Shown here: piece after piece, positions 7,584 to 15,887 of the stretch | Position numbering within the stretch: position 1 is the first letter of the stretch | How the letters are laid out: each line of letters opens with the position of its first letter | Assembly (NCBI GenBank): GCA_900550145.1 | Contig: URRF01000002.1 | Span: 1 to 64,000 of the forward strand | DNA length: 64,000 nt | Reading direction: 5' to 3' | Source of the DNA: an uncultured Mollicutes bacterium | GTDB taxonomy: Bacteria; Bacillota_I; Bacilli_A; RF39; UBA660 | Made by a program: the position numbers and the translations under genes | Notes under the pieces: generated by a model | Told to the model about the DNA's origin: nothing | Seen by the model: the letters and a program-made list of their open reading frames with translations, nothing else | The model's database searches: none

Positions 7584-9167
7584 ATGATAACAGTTAACAA
7601 CGTTTCATTAAGATTTGGGAAAAGAACTTTATTTGAAGGAGTAAATTTAAAATTCACACCAGGAAATTGCTATGGAATAATTGGAGCGAATGGAGCAGGT
7701 AAGTCAACATTTTTAAAATTGTTAAGTGGAGAAATAGAAACAACTAGTGGTGAAATAAACATAGGAAAAGACGAAAGAATTTCAGTATTAAAACAGGACC
7801 ATAATTTATATAATGATTATAGAGTAATAGATACAGTAATAATGGGTAATAAAAGATTATACGAAATAATAGAAGAAAAAAATTTTCTATATACAAAAGA
7901 ACCATTTACTGATAAGGATGGAATAAAACTAGGAGAATTAGAAAGTGAATTTGCTTTTCTTAATGGATGGCAAGCAGAAAGTGATGCTGCTATTCTTTTG
8001 AGTGGTTTAGGTGTAGATATTCAACTTCACGAATTAACTATGAAAGAAATCCCAACTAAAGAAAAAGTAAAAGTATTACTTGCACAAGCATTGTTTGGAA
8101 ATCCAGATGTTCTTCTTTTAGATGAACCAACTAATGGACTTGATATAGAAGCAAAAATATGGCTAGAAGAGTTTCTAATAAATTTTGAAAATACAATATT
8201 AGTAGTTAGCCATGATAGACACTTTTTAAATAAAGTATGTACGCATATAGTGGATATAGATTATGAAAAAATTACGCTATTTGTAGGTAATTATGATTTC
8301 TGGTATAAATCAAGTGAACTTATTCAAAAACAAATGCGAGATTCAAATAAGAAAAAAGAAGAAAAAATAAAAGAACTTCAAGAATTTATTGCAAGATTTA
8401 GTGCAAATGCTTCAAAAAGTAAACAAGCAACATCAAGAAAAAAATTGCTTGATAAAATAGTACTTGATGATATAAAAGCATCTAGTAGAAAATACCCATA
8501 TATCAACTTTAAAGAAGAAAAATCACTAGGAAGAGATGTGCTTACTACAAAGAATCTGTGTGTAAGTGTAGATGGAATAAAATTAATAAATAACTTAAAC
8601 TTAACTATAAACAATTATGATAAAATTGCATTCATTGGAAATGAAATAATAATAACGACACTATTTAAAGTATTAAGTGGAGAAATAAAACCCGATTCTG
8701 GAGAAGTGATCTGGGGGAATACAGTATTATTATCTTATTTTCCACATAATAATGATAATTATTTTAAAAGTAGTAAAAATATAGTTGAATGGCTTATGAG
8801 TTATTCTAATGTTGATGATGTAGAGTACGTAAGAGGATTTTTGGGAAGAATGTTATTTAGTGGTGAAGATGCATTAAAAAAAGTTGATGTGTTATCAGGT
8901 GGTGAAAAAGTAAGGTGTATGCTATCAAAAATGATGTTAAGTGGTGCTAATACACTTATACTTGATCAACCAACAGATCATTTAGATGTAGAAACAATTA
9001 CTAGTTTAAATAATGCACTTATTAATTTTAAGGGTGTAGTATTATTTAGTACTCACGATCATGAATTAATGGAAACTGTTGCAAATAGAATAATAGAGTT
9101 TAAAGATGATGGCAAATATATAGATAAAATGACTACATATGAAGAGTATTTAAAGATAAATAAGTAA
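7584..9167 (+). CDS. ABC-F family ATPase (YkpA/YbiT-like)
   Basis: 527 residues, two ABC domains without membrane spans, as in ABC-F proteins that act on ribosomes. Domain 1 has Walker A GANGAGKST (about 33-41) and Walker B LLLDEPTNGLD, with the linker KKKEEKIKELQEF between domains. Domain 2 has the signature VLSGGEKVR and Walker B LILDQPTDHLD, the DQPT form being usual in the YkpA/YbiT branch. Two departures are visible: the first-domain signature is IPTKEKVKVLLAQ instead of LSGGEKVRV, and the second Walker A is GNEIIITTLF with no GKS/T. One composite ATP site is therefore probably inactive. GGACGTGAT precedes the ATG; terminators on both sides make it monocistronic. Confidence 0.9.
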   Translation: MITVNNVSLRFGKRTLFEGVNLKFTPGNCYGIIGANGAGKSTFLKLLSGEIETTSGEINIGKDERISVLKQDHNLYNDYRVIDTVIMGNKRLYEIIEEKNFLYTKEPFTDKDGIKLGELESEFAFLNGWQAESDAAILLSGLGVDIQLHELTMKEIPTKEKVKVLLAQALFGNPDVLLLDEPTNGLDIEAKIWLEEFLINFENTILVVSHDRHFLNKVCTHIVDIDYEKITLFVGNYDFWYKSSELIQKQMRDSNKKKEEKIKELQEFIARFSANASKSKQATSRKKLLDKIVLDDIKASSRKYPYINFKEEKSLGRDVLTTKNLCVSVDGIKLINNLNLTINNYDKIAFIGNEIIITTLFKVLSGEIKPDSGEVIWGNTVLLSYFPHNNDNYFKSSKNIVEWLMSYSNVDDVEYVRGFLGRMLFSGEDALKKVDVLSGGEKVRCMLSKMMLSGANTLILDQPTDHLDVETITSLNNALINFKGVVLFSTHDHELMETVANRIIEFKDDGKYIDKMTTYEEYLKINK

Positions 9168-9170
9168 TAA

Positions 9171-9192
9171 AAAAGCTTCAAAAGAAGCTTTT
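9171..9192. terminator. Bidirectional terminator
   Basis: AAAAGCTTC (9171-9179) with GAAGCTTTT (9184-9192), A-rich before and T-rich after; serves the ABC-F gene and the convergent endolysin. Confidence 0.85.
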
Positions 9193-9193
9193 A

Positions 9194-10039
9194 TTATTTT
9201 ATAATCAACTTTTGTCCTTTAAATATTAAATTTGGATTATTACCTATAATACCTTTATTATCATCGTATATTTTTTGCCATGTAGTATTATATTTTTCAG
9301 CTATTGAAGATAAGTTATCTCCACTTTTTACTATATAAGTAATAGGAGTTTTTTCTGGTTCCTTAACTTCATTTCTATCATCCCATGCATTTAATTTATT
9401 ATATTTCATAATACTTGGATAATCCTTGTATGAATAATTTTGATCAACTACTTTACCAGCAATAGTATTTCCCCTAATTAAATTAGTTTCTCCTCCATAT
9501 TGCCACATTCCATAATTTCCATAAGTGTTTCTACTAGGCATTTCATTTCCCCAATAGGCAAGCCAGTAATCATATTTTTTGGACAACTTACCATAATCCA
9601 TTTTATTATTGGCCCAATCTAAATTACAGTAAACTCCAACATAACCACCAACACTTTCTATATATTCGCAAAAACCTCTAATTGCATCATTAATTGCATT
9701 TTTACTTACCTTATTCTGATATACAGTATCTTCTACATCCATATATATAGGATATTCAAAAGTTTTACCTTTCAAACAATTATTATATAAAAATTCCGCT
9801 TCTTTCTTTCCTTCTTCATAACTAGTTGCTCTTGAAAAATAATAAGCACCAACATTTAATCCACTTTTCTTTGCATTCCTGTATAATTCTTCAAATCTGT
9901 CATCTTTTGCCTTACCCTTAGCACTTCCATATCCAGTAAAAGCACCTCTTATAATTGCAAAACTAACACCTTCATCTTTCGCTTTATCCAAATTTATTCC
10001 ATTTTGAAATGTACTTATATCTATTCCAAACTGTTTCAT
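9194..10039 (-). CDS. GH25 muramidase (endolysin) with LysM domain
   Basis: 281 residues. Residues 1-200 are a glycosyl hydrolase family 25 lysozyme: start FGIDISTFQNGINLDKAK, catalytic-site strand YPIYMDVED with acidic residues, YVGVYCNLDWANN, and YGMWQYGG. These hydrolyse the MurNAc-GlcNAc bond. A LysM module (YIVKSGDNLSSIAEKYNTTW to GQKLIIK, about 236-281) binds peptidoglycan. No signal peptide is present, as expected for an endolysin released through a holin. The holin-like gene lies just upstream and no other phage gene is near. GAGGTGAATT precedes the ATG. Confidence 0.93.
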   Translation of the reverse strand: MKQFGIDISTFQNGINLDKAKDEGVSFAIIRGAFTGYGSAKGKAKDDRFEELYRNAKKSGLNVGAYYFSRATSYEEGKKEAEFLYNNCLKGKTFEYPIYMDVEDTVYQNKVSKNAINDAIRGFCEYIESVGGYVGVYCNLDWANNKMDYGKLSKKYDYWLAYWGNEMPSRNTYGNYGMWQYGGETNLIRGNTIAGKVVDQNYSYKDYPSIMKYNKLNAWDDRNEVKEPEKTPITYIVKSGDNLSSIAEKYNTTWQKIYDDNKGIIGNNPNLIFKGQKLIIK

Positions 10040-10050
10040 AATTCACCTCC

Positions 10051-10326
10051 TTAATTAAATTTAATTAAATCTAGTAACTTGTCCCAATCAATTTTACTCA
10101 TATTGTGTAAAATATCATAGGTACCACCTGCAGTAATTCCCGATAACGTGAGCGCTAAGGAAAAATCTTTTGTTATCAAGTAATGTATGAGTGCTGCAAG
10201 TAAACCTATTAATAAATTTTGTAATGGAATCAAATTGTTGTTAAACCATGGAACCCTCTTTGCAATTATGCCACAAATAAATGTAACAACAATTGAAAGC
10301 ATTCCAATTATGTATGATGTATCCAT
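10051..10326 (-). CDS. Holin-like membrane protein
   Basis: 91 residues with two or three hydrophobic helices (MLSIVVTFICGIIAK near 9-23; NLLIGLLAALIHYLI near 37-51; LALTLSGITAGGTYDIL near 57-73) and a charged tail. Size, topology and position eleven bases before a GH25 endolysin fit a phage holin, which opens the membrane to let the endolysin out; holin families are too divergent to assign from sequence alone. AGGTGATAAT precedes the ATG. A PBSX-type or germination-linked cell-lysis use is also possible. Confidence 0.65.
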   Translation of the reverse strand: MDTSYIIGMLSIVVTFICGIIAKRVPWFNNNLIPLQNLLIGLLAALIHYLITKDFSLALTLSGITAGGTYDILHNMSKIDWDKLLDLIKFN

Positions 10327-10401
10327 ATTATCACCTCATTTTAATATATTAAAAAAAACGATTTGAGGTAATAATGATTGACCATAAAAAAGAAGTATTT
10401 T

Positions 10402-11832
10402 TCATACTTCAAGTTTTTTTCTTTCCTTTATACATTTTTTAGCTTCTTCAATGTCATTAAAATATATTTTACCATCTTTTAATGCCTCATAAGTTTCATT
10501 ACCTTTTCCAAGAATTAAAATCATATTATCTTTCTCAGCCATATCAATAGCCCTTTTTATTGCTTCCCCTCTATCTACAACAACTTCAAATTTATCTTTC
10601 TTATCCATTACCTCACTAGTTAAATCATTTATTATATCGATTGGATCCTCACTTCTAGGATCTTCATAAGTAAATATTACGTAATCAGCATTATCAACAA
10701 GAATTTTACCCATGATAGGCCTTTTTGTTTTATCACGCTCACCAGCAGAACCAGCAACTATAATAGTTTTATTTGCTTCTAATGTTTTAGTAAGAAGAAA
10801 TAAATTTAAATATCCATTTGGAGTATGTGCATAATCCACTATAACTTTAAAATCTTGTCCTAAATCAATATTAGTCATCCTACCATCCACATATAATTTT
10901 TTATAATCAAGTTTATCTATATCAACTCCCATAATCAACAATACACTAAGTGCAGCAGTTAAATTATATACATTAAACATACCTAATAAAGGAGAATTAA
11001 TTTTATATGTTTTATCCTTATATGTAATAGTAAATAAAGTATAATCATGATTTATAACAACATCAGAAAACCTAACATCTGCTTTTTTATTACTACCATA
11101 ATAAATGACTTTTCCATTACATTTTTTAAAAATCTCCTCAGAATACTTATCATCTATATTTAAAAATGAATAACCATTTTTCTTAGTTTGTTCAAATAAA
11201 ATACACTTTGCATTCATATAATTTTCCATAGATTTATGAAAATTTAAATGTTCATGAGTAAGATTTGTAAATATAGTATAATCAAATTCAATATTTTTAC
11301 ATCTTCCTTGAGCAAGTGCCTCACTAGCAGCTTCCATACAAACATACTTACAATCATTTAGATAAAAATTATTTAAAAACCTATGCAAATGCTCAGGAGT
11401 AGGAGTAGTATTATTAGATTTATCAGTATAAGTTTCACAACAAACTCCATTCGTACCAATATAGCCACATTTACTAACTTGATTTAAAAGCTCATATAGT
11501 ATAGTTGATGTACTTGTTTTTCCGTCAGTTCCAGTAACACCTATCATAGTCATTTTCTTACTTGGATAATCATAGAATTTAAAAGCCATATCAGAAAGCG
11601 CTTCATTCGTATTATCAACAACTATTTGTGGCAAACTCGAATTAACTTTATGATCAACCACTAATGCAGATGCACCTTTTTTTTCTGCTTCCTTCACATA
11701 ATCGTGTCTATCTACATTAAATCCCTTTATACAAAAGAACAAATCTCCTTTATTTAATTCCTTTGTATTTGTTTTTATATCTTGAACCTCTGTTTCATAC
11801 TCTGTATCAAATACTTGATTAAGTTTTTTCAT
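10402..11832 (-). CDS. Second MurE-like Mur ligase (EDPRSEDP motif)
   Basis: 476 residues from the ATG at 11832. Full Mur ligase order: KGDLFFCIKGFNVDRHDYV, P-loop GVTGTDGKTSTST, TPEHLHRFLNNFY, EAASEALAQGR, NLTHEHLNFHKSM, VDYAHTPNGY and GSAGERDKTKRP. At the position where the other paralogue has DNPR it reads EDPRSEDP, so the amino-acid pocket differs, and substrate cannot be assigned. It is transcribed divergently from helD. The upstream in-frame extension to 11859 overlaps a TATAAT box (11848-11853), so the mRNA leader is only about eight bases, with GGTG as the sole ribosome-like site. Confidence 0.88.
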   Translation of the reverse strand: MKKLNQVFDTEYETEVQDIKTNTKELNKGDLFFCIKGFNVDRHDYVKEAEKKGASALVVDHKVNSSLPQIVVDNTNEALSDMAFKFYDYPSKKMTMIGVTGTDGKTSTSTILYELLNQVSKCGYIGTNGVCCETYTDKSNNTTPTPEHLHRFLNNFYLNDCKYVCMEAASEALAQGRCKNIEFDYTIFTNLTHEHLNFHKSMENYMNAKCILFEQTKKNGYSFLNIDDKYSEEIFKKCNGKVIYYGSNKKADVRFSDVVINHDYTLFTITYKDKTYKINSPLLGMFNVYNLTAALSVLLIMGVDIDKLDYKKLYVDGRMTNIDLGQDFKVIVDYAHTPNGYLNLFLLTKTLEANKTIIVAGSAGERDKTKRPIMGKILVDNADYVIFTYEDPRSEDPIDIINDLTSEVMDKKDKFEVVVDRGEAIKRAIDMAEKDNMILILGKGNETYEALKDGKIYFNDIEEAKKCIKERKKLEV

Positions 11833-11957
11833 AAAATCACCGTTAATATTATACCACACTTTACTTACTAATAAAAATATTGTAAAATAAAATTACAAAA
11901 CATTATAGCAATAGGTGGACTTTTATTAAGTGCGCTTTTTGTCGTGTAGGAGGTTGT

Positions 11958-13961
11958 ATGGCGATAAATGAAAATGATTTAAATCAAGAAAAAGCTTATT
12001 TAAACATAGTTAACAAAGAACTAAAAGAAAAAATAAGCGATATTGGGGTTTCGCTCTATCAACAAGAAGAAAAGATAAACGAGTTTAAAAAATACACATG
12101 GAATAGCAAAGCAGGAATGGATAAAGTAGAAGTAAGTGCTGCTATATTGGAAAATGATTTAGAAGTAGAATTACTTACAATGAGAGGTTTATATTTAAAA
12201 AAATTGTTAAAAAGCGAATCAAGCCCCTATTTTGGAAGAGTAGATTTTAACGGGGACAAGATATATATTGGTTTAACATATCTTGATAAAAACTACGATC
12301 ACCTAATTTATGATTGGAGAAGTCCTATATCAAATCTATTTTATGAATGTGAAATAGGAAATGCAGAATATGAAGCCAAAGAAGGAACAATAAAAGGCAT
12401 TATGACCAAAAAAAGACAATACAAAATAGAAGATGGTAAACTAATAAGAGTATTTGACAGCAACCTAAATATAGTAGATGATCTCTTACAAGAAGTGCTT
12501 GGAAGTGAATCATCTGATAAAATGAAAAATATTGTTGATACAATACAAAAAGAACAAAACGAAATAATAAGAGATGTAGCCCATAAAAATTTAATAGTAG
12601 AAGGTATAGCCGGTTCTGGAAAAACTTCAGTTGCATTACACAGAATCGCATTTTTACTATATAAAATAAATAATTTAAAATCAAAAGATATTCTAATTCT
12701 ATCTCCAAATAATGTATTTAGTGAATATATTTCAAATGTACTTCCGGAATTAGGAGAAGATAATACTCAAAATACTACTTGGAGTGATTTTGCAAATTCA
12801 TTTATAAAAGAGTATAAAGGTGTAGAAAGCTTTACTAATTTTGTAAAAAGATATTATGAAAAAGAAAACATTAATGACTTTTCCAAAATAAAATTAAGTG
12901 ACGAATTTAAGGATATAATAGATGAATATATAGCAAAATTCACAAAAAACGTAGAATTCACAAGCGGAATAGAATGCAAATATAAAGATTATGACATAGA
13001 TACTTTAAATAAATTACTACACGAAAGATATAGTACAATCCCTTTATTTGGTAGAATAGAATTAATAAGTGAAAATATTGCTAACTATAATGATGGAGGA
13101 AAATACAAAAATAAATATATTAAAGAATTATTAACAAGATTAAATGTTTCTAAAGATTACAAAAAAATATATAAGGGCTTATTTGAAACAGATGAATTTA
13201 TAAAAAAATATGGAATAATCGATACCAGTTACATAAATGACAAAATAATTAATTATGATGATTCACTAATATTTATTTATATGAAGGGTTTACTAGAGGG
13301 ATTTCCATATAATGGAATTATGAAACAAATAGTAGTAGACGAAGCTCAAGATTATACACCTTTACAATATTTTATATTAAAGACGATATTTAAAAACGCA
13401 TCATTTACAATCTTAGGAGATGTAAACCAAACAATAAATCCATATTACAAATACGATACACTAAAAAAATTAGAAAAAATATTTACTAATAGAACAGCTA
13501 ATTTAAGATTAACTAAAACATATAGATCAAGTAAAGAAATTATAGAATATACAAATAAAATTCTAAACTTAGATTTCGTAAGTGCAATAAGAAATAACAA
13601 TGATATACCAGTTGTTCTTAAGAAAGAAAAAAATATAAAAGAAGATTTAATAAAAGATATAAATAATCTAAAAAATAAATATAAATCAATTGCCATAATA
13701 ACTAAAAATGATAAAGAAGCAAATAAAATATATAATTTACTTAAAAATGATTTAGATATTAGTTTAATAAAAACAGATTCAAATATATTTGATAGAAATC
13801 TAGTAGTAGTGCCATCCTATGTATCAAAAGGTTTAGAATTTGATTCAGTAATAATATATACAGAAAAAGATAACAAATATACTGATGATGAAAAATACTT
13901 ATATTATGTTTCATGTACTAGATGCCAACACGAACTTGTAATTTATAATCAAGAAGATTGA
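11958..13961 (+). CDS. helD: HelD-like helicase (RNA polymerase recycling factor)
   Basis: 667 residues, somewhat shorter than the about 770 of Bacillus HelD. An N-terminal coiled coil (about 5-75) is followed by FGRVDFNGDKIYIGL and YDWRSPISNLFYE, typical of HelD, then a UvrD-type superfamily 1 core: Walker A GIAGSGKTS (about 216-224), VVDEAQDYTPLQY (Walker B), LGDVNQTI, LTKTYRSSKEI, and VVPSYVSKGLEFDSVI to YVSCTRC near the end. HelD dissociates stalled or post-termination RNA polymerase from DNA in Firmicutes. GTAGGAGGTTGT lies before the ATG. It is divergent from the MurE-like gene. Confidence 0.92.
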   Translation: MAINENDLNQEKAYLNIVNKELKEKISDIGVSLYQQEEKINEFKKYTWNSKAGMDKVEVSAAILENDLEVELLTMRGLYLKKLLKSESSPYFGRVDFNGDKIYIGLTYLDKNYDHLIYDWRSPISNLFYECEIGNAEYEAKEGTIKGIMTKKRQYKIEDGKLIRVFDSNLNIVDDLLQEVLGSESSDKMKNIVDTIQKEQNEIIRDVAHKNLIVEGIAGSGKTSVALHRIAFLLYKINNLKSKDILILSPNNVFSEYISNVLPELGEDNTQNTTWSDFANSFIKEYKGVESFTNFVKRYYEKENINDFSKIKLSDEFKDIIDEYIAKFTKNVEFTSGIECKYKDYDIDTLNKLLHERYSTIPLFGRIELISENIANYNDGGKYKNKYIKELLTRLNVSKDYKKIYKGLFETDEFIKKYGIIDTSYINDKIINYDDSLIFIYMKGLLEGFPYNGIMKQIVVDEAQDYTPLQYFILKTIFKNASFTILGDVNQTINPYYKYDTLKKLEKIFTNRTANLRLTKTYRSSKEIIEYTNKILNLDFVSAIRNNNDIPVVLKKEKNIKEDLIKDINNLKNKYKSIAIITKNDKEANKIYNLLKNDLDISLIKTDSNIFDRNLVVVPSYVSKGLEFDSVIIYTEKDNKYTDDEKYLYYVSCTRCQHELVIYNQED

Positions 13962-14012
13962 CTAACAAATAAAAACAGATTATAATTAACTGAGAATAGG
14001 AGATGTTTAAAT

Positions 14013-15623
14013 ATGAAGAAAATTAAGTTATTATTATTTCTTGTAACACTTTTTTCAGTAATAAATGTAAGTGCATTAACAAGTAAAGAAAGGTTGCAAT
14101 CATATAAAGAAAAGTTATCTAATTATGAGTTTAATTTTAAATATGTTAATCAATCTGAAAATATTAAGTTAATTGAAGAAAAAAATAAAGGTACCATGTT
14201 AGGAGTTAAAGAAAACATACAAAGATATTTCTTTAATGGTTTAATTAGAAGTGATATAGAAAGAATAATTAAATTAACTAATGAAGATGGAATAGATATT
14301 GATTGTTATCGTAAAGGTCAAACTTATACAATCTATGAAAATAATCAAACTCATACAGATACAGCAGACAAAGATTTTTGTAATGTAATAATATTTGATT
14401 TTAATGGAGAAAATACCGGTGAAATTAAAATAAATGGTTCTATAGAAGAAGTAAAAGGAGATGCTTTGGTACAAAAAAGAGCATCTAGCATAATTAAGAA
14501 TTTAGTTGGAAATGTATATATTACAGATATCGATATGGTTAACCACTACATAAATTACAAATCCAATTCATCAACATTCTTTGCAGGTAATAATGCAATA
14601 AAAGAATTTGCAAAATTAAAAAAAGCAAGTGAAGAAAACCCAGATTTAGATTTCTTTGTTGGTTATGAAGATACAAGAAGAGGAGATTATTTTATATCTT
14701 TTGCAGAAGGTGTAACATATATATCAAAAGATGGAATTATTTATGGATTTAGCGTTAATACTTACAATTGCGCAAACATGTTTTTCGTACCAGTTGGTAC
14801 AAAAATTGAAGATTATAAAACAGTTTTAGAAAATAGAATTAAAAATTATATTAAAGATGAAAATATCACAATAAAGGTAAGTGATTTAGAAGAGTCATAT
14901 AATGGAGATGTTTCAAATTATTTGCCAAATATGCTTGGAATAAAAGTAGAAGATTATTATAAAATGGTAAATACAACATTTGAAAAAGAATTAGAAAAAG
15001 CTAATGATAATGATAGAGTATATTTAGAACAAAATGGACAAGCAATAATGATGAAAGCTTATAAACTTACTATAAATGATACTGAATATGAAATTGGTAT
15101 AGCAGAACTTGATGAAAAAATTAATGAATTTGGAAAAATATTATCAATTGATAATAAAACAGGAATAATTATAAGAACTGGTTCTAGTAACGTTCCATTA
15201 GATGCATCTATTTTAGTGGATAAATACGAATTAAATGAAAAAGAAATTGAATATTTAACTAATATTGGATACGAAAGTATAAATTCATATAATTTAAAAT
15301 TATATTCAAAAATTTTAGATAAAGTAATTAGTGAGTTTAATAATAAAAGTGAAATATTAATACCAATAGATAATATAGATACAACAGATTTAAAAGTAAT
15401 ATATTTAAGTGATGATGGAAAAACACATGAAACATATGATATTAAAAAAGTAACTTACGAAGGTAAAAATTATATATCATTTAGTACAGGACATTTTAGT
15501 AATTATGTATTAGTACAATCTACTATTAAAAATCCAAATACTGGTGATAATATATATTACTTATTCATATTACTAACAATAAGTATATTAGGAACATTAT
15601 ATATAAAGAAAAAATGCAATTAA
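14013..15623 (+). CDS. Secreted surface protein with C-terminal sorting-like signal
   Basis: 536 residues. An N-terminal signal peptide (KKIKLLLFLVTLFSVINVSA) is followed by a long region I do not recognise, and the C-terminus reads NPNTGDN, a hydrophobic span (about 510-530) and KKKCN. This is the layout of sortase substrates, with N in place of L in LPXTG. No sortase gene is in the window. Ribosome site TAGGAGATG precedes the ATG. It follows helD by 51 bases and is ended before the leucyl T-box. Function unknown; cell-wall-attached exposure is inferred. Confidence 0.8.
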   Translation: MKKIKLLLFLVTLFSVINVSALTSKERLQSYKEKLSNYEFNFKYVNQSENIKLIEEKNKGTMLGVKENIQRYFFNGLIRSDIERIIKLTNEDGIDIDCYRKGQTYTIYENNQTHTDTADKDFCNVIIFDFNGENTGEIKINGSIEEVKGDALVQKRASSIIKNLVGNVYITDIDMVNHYINYKSNSSTFFAGNNAIKEFAKLKKASEENPDLDFFVGYEDTRRGDYFISFAEGVTYISKDGIIYGFSVNTYNCANMFFVPVGTKIEDYKTVLENRIKNYIKDENITIKVSDLEESYNGDVSNYLPNMLGIKVEDYYKMVNTTFEKELEKANDNDRVYLEQNGQAIMMKAYKLTINDTEYEIGIAELDEKINEFGKILSIDNKTGIIIRTGSSNVPLDASILVDKYELNEKEIEYLTNIGYESINSYNLKLYSKILDKVISEFNNKSEILIPIDNIDTTDLKVIYLSDDGKTHETYDIKKVTYEGKNYISFSTGHFSNYVLVQSTIKNPNTGDNIYYLFILLTISILGTLYIKKKCN

Positions 15624-15644
15624 ACTATTTTTTCTATAAAAATA

Positions 15645-15673
15645 TTGAAAATAAGCAAAAAAAGTATTATAAT
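15645..15673 (+). promoter_or_regulatory. Promoter of leuS
   Basis: TTGAAA at 15645-15650 and TATAAT at 15668-15673, spacer 17, about 20 bases before the T-box. Confidence 0.85.
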
Positions 15674-15691
15674 CACATCATATTTATTTTG

Positions 15692-15877
15692 CAATGAAGA
15701 GAAATAGTAATAAATGATTTACTTAAAGAGAGTTAGTGGCAGGTGTAAACTAATAGTAATAGTTTATGAATTAAACTTGGAGCAAAATCGGATAAAACCG
15801 TTATAAAATGAGAGCATAAAATCTATGAACTAAGGTGGTACCGTTCAAGTTGAACCCTTAGATTATAGATTTTTTTT
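15692..15877 (+). promoter_or_regulatory. T-box riboswitch controlling leuS
   Basis: Conserved parts in order: GAAGAGAAATAGTAATAAA start, AGAGAG at about 15727-15732, the specifier region ATGAATTAAACTTGGAGC (15767-15784), and the T-box AAGGTGGTACCG at 15832-15843. The terminator arm AATCTAT...ATAGATT ends in T8 at 15870-15877. Uncharged tRNA-Leu is expected to stabilise the antiterminator. The likely specifier is TTA at 15771-15773; CTT at 15776-15778 is an alternative I cannot exclude. Confidence 0.93.
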
Positions 15878-15887
15878 AGGAGGAAAT

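Noticed and set aside
9194..10326. Prophage
   Set aside because: Only a holin-like gene and an endolysin are present; no structural, replication or integrase gene adjoins them, and neighbours are chromosomal.
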